Source: DTKY01 sp037440765 (GTDB taxonomy: Bacteria; Acidobacteriota; Terriglobia; Bryobacterales; Bryobacteraceae). Taken from it: DNA of 9,239 nucleotides. Below, one piece after another: positions 4,996-9,239 of the stretch; position 1 is the stretch's first letter, and each line of letters opens with the position of its first letter. Both the position numbers and the translations under genes were made by a program. The stretch covers positions 1 through 9,239 of the forward strand of contig JBBITL010000126.1 in NCBI GenBank assembly GCA_037440765.1, in the 5' to 3' direction. The notes below the pieces were generated by a model. The model saw nothing but the letters and a program-made list of their open reading frames with translations, made no database searches and had not been told where the DNA came from.

Positions 4996-6003
4996 GAGCC
5001 GGCGCTGCAGGTCGCCCAGGCGCTGCCGCATCCTTCCCAGCCAGGACGGGCCGGGGCCGGACTGCTCGCCGGCGGCCGCCGCGGGAGCCGGGGCCTCAGG
5101 CGGCGGCGTCCAGGCGGCTCGCTCCACCAGCCGCACCCGGTAGCCCTGGAAGGTGTAGGTTCGCCGCTGGCGCGCACCGTCTTTGTCCTCCACGATCAGG
5201 GAGAACCTGGGTGGCGCGCCGGGCGGCGTCTCCACGGTGACCGGGAAGTAGCCCCTGAGGTTGCGCTCGATGTAGGCGGTCTCGTAACGGTGGCGGCGCG
5301 CGCTCCACATGAATACCCGGAAGCTGTCGAACTGGTAGGGCTGGCGGCCCTTGGCGATGGTCGTCCACAGCCAGTTGTGCTTCAGCAGGCCGCCGCCGGG
5401 GACCTCGCCGAGCGAGAAGTACGACGTTATGCGATGGCCTTCGGCGTACTGCGCCACTTCGTCGGGGATGGCCATGACCAGCATGCTTCCAAGCGCCCAC
5501 CCTGCTTCCCCCGGGGAAAGCCGCACCAGAAACCAGTCGTCGGGCGGCAACTCCGGCTGTGTCCGGGGCACAAGCCTGTGCTCGAGGACGGCCACGTGCT
5601 CGCCCTCACGAATCTGGTGGAAGCTCGGCGACTGGCGCTCGGGATGGGTGTGCACATTCAGGGTGTCCAACACCGTGGCGCCGCCGTGCGAGGGCATCGC
5701 GGCCGCACGGACGGCCAGCGCGCGGAGTTCCTGCATTTGTTCCGGGCCGAACAGCAGGCCGCCGTCGGTCCACCCCACCTCGCCGGCGCCGGTGCGGACC
5801 TTCACGAAGCGGCGTCTGCGGGCCAGTATCTCGAGCCTGTCGCCGTGGCGCACGGTGGCCACCGACGGCTCCCGGGGCCCGAGCTCCTTGCGCAGGTTCA
5901 GCGTCTCGGGCACCACGTAGCCTTCTCCGATGACCGGCTCGCGCCCGTCGCGGGAGCACCCCGCCAACAGCAGCGCCAGCGTCAACCAGCCGCAACGCGC
6001 CAT
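4984..6003 (-). CDS. SH3-domain lipoprotein with uncharacterised C-terminal domain
   Basis: 339 residues. The N-terminus MARCGWLTLALLLAGC is a lipoprotein signal with lipobox LAGC, so Cys16 is the likely lipidated residue. Two bacterial SH3-like repeats follow: about 29-85 (ETLNLRKE, GDRLEILARRRRFVKVRTG, GWTDGGLL) and about 108-177 (DTLNVHTHPE, GEHVAVLEHR, WFLVRLSPGEAGWALGSML). Such repeats often bind cell-wall peptides. Residues about 178-297 form a globular, aromatic-rich region (KHNWLWTTIAKGRQPYQFDSFRVF, YIERNLRGYFPV, YTFQGYRVRLVE) that I do not recognise. An Ala/Pro linker (301-313) and a basic amphipathic tail (WLGRMRQRLGDLQRRL) end the protein. It probably sits on the envelope. Its end overlaps the convergent ABC ATPase by 12 bp. 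The phosphotriesterase-family gene lies 61 bp upstream on the same strand. Function unknown. Confidence 0.85.
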   Translation of the reverse strand: MARCGWLTLALLLAGCSRDGREPVIGEGYVVPETLNLRKELGPREPSVATVRHGDRLEILARRRRFVKVRTGAGEVGWTDGGLLFGPEQMQELRALAVRAAAMPSHGGATVLDTLNVHTHPERQSPSFHQIREGEHVAVLEHRLVPRTQPELPPDDWFLVRLSPGEAGWALGSMLVMAIPDEVAQYAEGHRITSYFSLGEVPGGGLLKHNWLWTTIAKGRQPYQFDSFRVFMWSARRHRYETAYIERNLRGYFPVTVETPPGAPPRFSLIVEDKDGARQRRTYTFQGYRVRLVERAAWTPPPEAPAPAAAAGEQSGPGPSWLGRMRQRLGDLQRRLSGN

Positions 6004-6015
6004 GACTTCATGGTA

Positions 6016-6061
6016 GCCGCAACAGCGGCCGCCTCCGGGCTGCCCCCCGGGCTGCCGGGGG
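6016..6061 (-). promoter_or_regulatory. Two GC-rich hairpins between the hydrolase and lipoprotein genes
   Basis: In the 61-bp gap two perfect stems are visible: CCCCCGG/CCGGGGG with a 4-base loop (6044-6061), starting 3 bases after the hydrolase stop, and GCCGC/GCGGC with a 4-base loop (6016-6029), just before the lipoprotein start. The first contains a 12-bp tandem repeat of ccgggctgcc (6035-6044 and 6047-6056). There is no U-run, so these are not classical terminators. They could stabilise the upstream message or limit access to the lipoprotein start. Confidence is high for the structures and low for a role. Confidence 0.4.
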
Positions 6062-6064
6062 CGA

Positions 6065-6985
6065 TCAGCGGCCGAAGGCCGCTCTCGGGTTCTCCCACAT
6101 CAGCCGGTCAACCCAGGCCGGGTCGAGCCTGGGCAGGAAGTCGGTGTAGATGTAGGCATAGCCGCGGTAGTCTCCCCCACCGGGCTGGCCCACGTGGTAC
6201 CAGCCCGAGTCCTGGGAGAGCAGCACACGGCCAAGGAGGTTCTTTCCGGCCATGAAGCGGACGCAGTCCAGGTGCCAGGCCGCGGTCTTGGGGCCGATGC
6301 CGTCGAACTCGACCCAGGCGCCCAGGCGCGCGGCCTTCTCGTGCAACGCGTGGTTCTTCTCGTTCTGCGCATGGACCCAGACGAACCTGGAGGGGTCAAT
6401 CTTCATGGAGGCAAAGATCTCGATCTGCTCCAGGGCAGCCGCACCGTCGCCCGTATGAGAGGCCGCCGTGAGGCCGGTTTCGCGCGAAGTTATGGCGGCC
6501 GCGCGGATGAGCTTACGGTCCAGTTCCTCCAGGGGACTGGCGGCAACGCCGGTCTTGATGAAGCGCGGCCTGACGCCGTCCACGCCCGAGCGCGCTTCCG
6601 CAATCCAGCGGCGGGCCAACTGTTCGGCGGATTCCTCACGCGCGTATTGCGGCACGTAGCGGTGCTTGCCTGCGCCGTAAATTCCGGTGTTGATCCAGAT
6701 CTCCAGGCCGACGGCGTCTGAGAGGCGCCTCATCAGCCCGGCGTCCCGGCCGAGGAAATCGGGCGTACATTCCAGGAAGCGGCGGCAGCCCAGTCGCCTG
6801 ATCTCCTCCAGTTTCGGCCGGGCCACGCGGAAAACCTCGTCGGCGTCGTACCTGCCGGGCCGGATTTCGGCGGCCCCGACAAAGTCGACCAGCACGTGCT
6901 CGTGGACCAGTATGCTCGGCCTGACGCCGGCCGCCCTGGCCGCCAGCGGAGCCGCCATCGTGGAAATCGCTTCCCGTCGAGTCAT
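6065..6985 (-). CDS. Phosphotriesterase-family metal-dependent hydrolase, probable Tat export
   Basis: 306 residues, a TIM-barrel amidohydrolase-superfamily enzyme of the phosphotriesterase/lactonase-like group. The binuclear metal-site residues are all in place: His28 and His30 (VHEHVLVDF), the bridging, normally carboxylated Lys144 (FIKTG), His177 (ASHTG), His205 (WVHAQ) and Asp259 (LSQDSG). Members hydrolyse phosphotriesters, lactones or as yet unknown esters; the substrate cannot be read from sequence. The N-terminus MTRREAISTMAAPLAARAAG resembles a short twin-arginine signal (RR at 3-4), suggesting export of the folded metalloenzyme, but the hydrophobic stretch is weak and close to the barrel. 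The start is ATG at 6985; AAGG lies only 1-2 bases before it, too close for an ideal ribosome-binding site. It is first of a minus-strand pair with the SH3 lipoprotein and divergent from clpB. Confidence 0.88.
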   Translation of the reverse strand: MTRREAISTMAAPLAARAAGVRPSILVHEHVLVDFVGAAEIRPGRYDADEVFRVARPKLEEIRRLGCRRFLECTPDFLGRDAGLMRRLSDAVGLEIWINTGIYGAGKHRYVPQYAREESAEQLARRWIAEARSGVDGVRPRFIKTGVAASPLEELDRKLIRAAAITSRETGLTAASHTGDGAAALEQIEIFASMKIDPSRFVWVHAQNEKNHALHEKAARLGAWVEFDGIGPKTAAWHLDCVRFMAGKNLLGRVLLSQDSGWYHVGQPGGGDYRGYAYIYTDFLPRLDPAWVDRLMWENPRAAFGR

Positions 6986-7068
6986 GGCCTTATGTTAAGC
7001 GAAGCGCCTGACCCGCGTCCAACCCGGACAGCGCGGCGAGCCGCAGGGACGGCTGACTTCGGGCCCAC

Positions 7069-7097
7069 TTGAAATCTAATACGCATGCGCTTATAAT
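7069..7097 (+). promoter_or_regulatory. clpB promoter (sigma-70 type)
   Basis: TTGAAA (7069-7074), a 17-bp spacer and a perfect TATAAT (7092-7097) give a near-consensus housekeeping promoter. Transcription would start near 7104, with an untranslated leader of about 17 bases. The -35 reads CTTGAAA, which also fits the sigma-32 -35, but no CCCCAT-type heat-shock -10 is present. An 8-bp palindrome cgcatgcg (7082-7089) lies in the spacer. No CIRCE or HAIR element is seen. Confidence 0.75.
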
Positions 7098-7120
7098 ATC
7101 TGATAGAGACACACTAAACC

Positions 7121-9239
7121 ATGAACATCAACCGGTTCACCGAAAAGGCACAGCAGGCCCTGCACGCCGCCCAGACCAAGGCTGCGCGGCTAAGCCATCA
7201 GCAGATTGATGTCGAGCACCTGCTGGCGGCGCTGCTGGAGCAGCAGGGAGGCCTTGCGCCAGCCATCCTGAACAAGGCCGAGATCCGGGCCGACACACTG
7301 GCCGGCCGGCTGGAGCGGGAACTGGAGCGCCTGCCGAAGGTCTCAGGACCGGCGGGCGCGCCCGACCAGATCTACGTCACCGGCAGGCTGAACCGGCTCC
7401 TGTCGCAGGCCGAGGATGAGGCCGGGCGGATGAAGGACGAGTTTGTCTCGGTCGAGCATCTGCTGCTTTCCATCACCGATGACGGCGGCGCGGCGGGCCG
7501 CTTGTTCAAGGAGTCCGGCGTCACGCGCGACCGCCTTATGCGCGCCCTGCAAGAGGTCCGCGGCGCTCAGCGCGTCACCACGCCCACGCCCGAGAGCACC
7601 TACCAGGCGCTGGAGCGATACGGGCGGGATCTCACGCAGCTGGCCGCCCGGGGGAAGCTGGACCCGGTGATCGGCCGCGACGACGAGATCCGGCGCGTGA
7701 TGCAGGTCCTCAGCCGCCGCACCAAGAACAACCCGGTGCTGATCGGCGAGCCCGGAGTGGGCAAGACGGCGATCGTCGAGGGACTTGCCCAGCGCATCGT
7801 GCGCGGCGACGTGCCCGAGGGGCTGAAGCGCCGCCGCGTGGTGGCGCTCGACATGGGAGCCCTGATCGCCGGCGCCAAGTACCGTGGCGAGTTCGAGGAG
7901 CGCCTCAAGGCTGTGCTCAAAGAGGTTCAGGCGGCCCAGGGCGATATCGTCCTGTTCATCGATGAACTCCACACGGTGGTGGGCGCCGGCAAGGCGGAAG
8001 GCTCCATGGATGCCGGCAACCTGCTCAAGCCCATGCTGGCGCGGGGCGAACTGCACTGCATCGGCGCGACCACCCTGGACGAGTACCGCAAGCACGTCGA
8101 GAAGGACGCCGCGCTGGAGCGGCGCTTCCAGCCCGTGCTGGTGGACCAGCCTTCGGTCGAGGACACCGTTTCCATACTGCGCGGCCTCAAGGAGCGTTAC
8201 GAGGTGCACCACGGCGTGCGCATCAAGGACAGCGCGCTGGTCTCGGCAGCGGCGCTCTCCAACCGCTACATCTCTGACCGCTTCCTGCCCGACAAGGCCA
8301 TCGACCTGGTGGACGAGGCCGCCGCCCGGCTGCGCACCGAGATCGACTCCATGCCCTCGGAACTGGACGAGCGCCTGCGCCGGATCTTGCAGCTTGAGAT
8401 CGAGCGCGAGGCGCTCAACAAGGAGATCGACACGGCCTCCATGGAGCGGCTGTCCAGGATCGAGAAGGAGCTGGCGGACCTCCAGACGGAGGCCGGCGCG
8501 CTGAGAGCCCAATGGCAGGCCGAGAAGGAGTCCGTGCAGACGCTGCGCTCGCTGCGCTCCGACATCGAGCAGACGCGCCACGAAATCGAGCTGGCCGAGC
8601 AGCAGTACGACCTCAACAAGGCCGCCGAGCTGAAGTACGGCAAGCTGACGGGCCTCGAGCACAAGCTGAAAGAGGCCGAGGACAACCTGGCGGGCAAGCA
8701 GGGGCAGGTCAGGCTGCTCAAGGAGGAAGTGGACGAGGAGGACATCGCCCAGGTTGTCAGCCGCTGGACCCACGTCCCGGTTTCCAAACTGCTCGAAGGC
8801 GAGTTGCAGAAGCTGCTCCACCTGGAGGAGGAACTGCACCGGCGCGTGGTCGGGCAGCAGGAGGCGGTTAGCGCGGTGGCCGAGGCGGTGCTGCGCGCGC
8901 GCAGCGGGCTCAAGGACCCCAACCGCCCCATCGGCAGCTTCATCTTCCTGGGCCCCACGGGCGTGGGCAAGACCGAACTGGCCCGCGCGCTGGCCCAGTT
9001 CCTGTTCGACGATGAGCACGCCATGGTGCGCATCGACATGTCCGAGTACCAGGAGAAGCACACCGTGGCCCGGCTCATTGGCGCGCCTCCGGGCTACGTG
9101 GGATACGAGGAGGGCGGGCAGCTCACCGAGGCGGTACGCCGGAGGCCGTATTCCGTTGTCCTCTTCGATGAGATCGAAAAGGCGCACCACGACGTGTTCA
9201 ACGTGATGCTGCAGATCCTGGACGACGGGCGGCTCACCG
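7121..9239 (+). CDS. clpB: ATP-dependent chaperone ClpB, 3' end beyond window
   Basis: Open from ATG 7121 to the window edge: 706 complete codons of an expected 860 or so. ClpB is the Hsp104-type hexameric AAA+ disaggregase that threads aggregated cytosolic proteins through its pore with DnaK. Visible parts: N-domain with its two repeats (about 1-145, starting MNINRFTEKAQQAL); NBD1 with Walker A GEPGVGKT (209-216), pore Tyr254 in AGAKYRGEFEER, Walker B LFIDE (Asp281, Glu282) and ERRF arginine-finger region; the long coiled-coil middle domain (about 410-530) that distinguishes ClpB from ClpA; NBD2 with Walker A GPTGVGKT (611-618), pore loop GYVGYEEGG and Walker B LFDEIEKAH (Asp683, Glu684). 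All catalytic residues seen are normal. The C-terminal small domain is not in the window. It has its own strong promoter and no obvious ribosome-binding site, and is divergent from the hydrolase gene. Confidence 0.97.
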   Translation, partial: MNINRFTEKAQQALHAAQTKAARLSHQQIDVEHLLAALLEQQGGLAPAILNKAEIRADTLAGRLERELERLPKVSGPAGAPDQIYVTGRLNRLLSQAEDEAGRMKDEFVSVEHLLLSITDDGGAAGRLFKESGVTRDRLMRALQEVRGAQRVTTPTPESTYQALERYGRDLTQLAARGKLDPVIGRDDEIRRVMQVLSRRTKNNPVLIGEPGVGKTAIVEGLAQRIVRGDVPEGLKRRRVVALDMGALIAGAKYRGEFEERLKAVLKEVQAAQGDIVLFIDELHTVVGAGKAEGSMDAGNLLKPMLARGELHCIGATTLDEYRKHVEKDAALERRFQPVLVDQPSVEDTVSILRGLKERYEVHHGVRIKDSALVSAAALSNRYISDRFLPDKAIDLVDEAAARLRTEIDSMPSELDERLRRILQLEIEREALNKEIDTASMERLSRIEKELADLQTEAGALRAQWQAEKESVQTLRSLRSDIEQTRHEIELAEQQYDLNKAAELKYGKLTGLEHKLKEAEDNLAGKQGQVRLLKEEVDEEDIAQVVSRWTHVPVSKLLEGELQKLLHLEEELHRRVVGQQEAVSAVAEAVLRARSGLKDPNRPIGSFIFLGPTGVGKTELARALAQFLFDDEHAMVRIDMSEYQEKHTVARLIGAPPGYVGYEEGGQLTEAVRRRPYSVVLFDEIEKAHHDVFNVMLQILDDGRLT

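Noticed and set aside
5290..6255. 321-codon plus-strand frame opposite the SH3 lipoprotein and hydrolase
   Set aside because: It spans two genes and an intergenic gap on the other strand and has no domain; a GC-skewed shadow.
7039..7054. Small hairpin AGCCG/CGGCT upstream of clpB
   Set aside because: A 5-bp stem in GC-rich DNA is expected by chance; no U-run and no link to the promoter at 7069-7097.
7343..9190. Very long open frame (615 codons) on the minus strand across clpB
   Set aside because: It is antisense to a fully conserved clpB frame, is rich in Leu/Gly/Gln/Val of the kind produced by the opposite strand of GC-rich codons, and shows no domain.
1..9239. CRISPR arrays, tRNA/rRNA genes, riboswitches, defence or toxin-antitoxin systems
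   Set aside because: No regular repeats, no tRNA-like cloverleaf, no matching protein families seen on reading both strands.

Overview
The window is high-GC bacterial chromosome with compact genes. It has an insertion-sequence scar at the left end and housekeeping, envelope and proteostasis genes in the rest. The protein set fits an Acidobacteriota-like genome, possibly Bryobacterales/Solibacter-like: an AMIN-type amidase beside a lytic transglycosylase, an Mla-type ABC ATPase, an SH3 lipoprotein with an unfamiliar C-terminal half, and a Tat-type phosphotriesterase-family protein. This placement rests on protein style only and is tentative.

Left end (1-990): positions 1-92 (minus strand) encode the last recognisable part of an IS110-family transposase. 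It is cut off at position 93 by a 764-bp IS66-family derivative (94-857). That derivative keeps both terminal inverted repeats and start regions for tnpA and tnpC. Its three genes have been shrunk by three internal deletions, leaving a tnpA-tnpB in-frame fusion and a tnpC with its middle removed. No 8-bp target duplication flanks it. Positions 858-970 hold nothing I recognise. A small hairpin terminator for clpP sits at 971-990.

Minus-strand cluster (989-4143), in transcription order: lytic transglycosylase, 5-bp gap, AMIN/Amidase_3 N-acetylmuramoyl-L-alanine amidase, 71-bp gap with a promoter-like sequence inside an inverted repeat, Rrf2-family regulator with three conserved cysteines, 34-bp gap, clpP. 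The first two genes are a peptidoglycan-remodelling pair. The last two link a probable Fe-S-sensing repressor to the ClpP protease. No clpX or trigger-factor gene is seen next to clpP.

Middle (4199-6985): a divergent intergenic region separates the transglycosylase from a plus-strand Mla-like ABC ATPase. That ATPase has no ribosome-binding site and may be coupled to a 10-codon leader ORF. Its 3' end overlaps by 12 bp the end of a convergent minus-strand gene for an SH3-domain lipoprotein. Upstream of the lipoprotein gene, same strand, lies a phosphotriesterase-family metallohydrolase with a twin-arginine-like N-terminus.

Right end (7069-9239): a near-consensus sigma-70 promoter drives clpB, whose reading frame is open to the window edge (706 codons, through the second Walker B motif). 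I see no tRNA, rRNA, CRISPR array, prophage or defence system. The least ordinary object is the miniaturised IS66 element; the other findings are smaller points of gene organisation and regulation.
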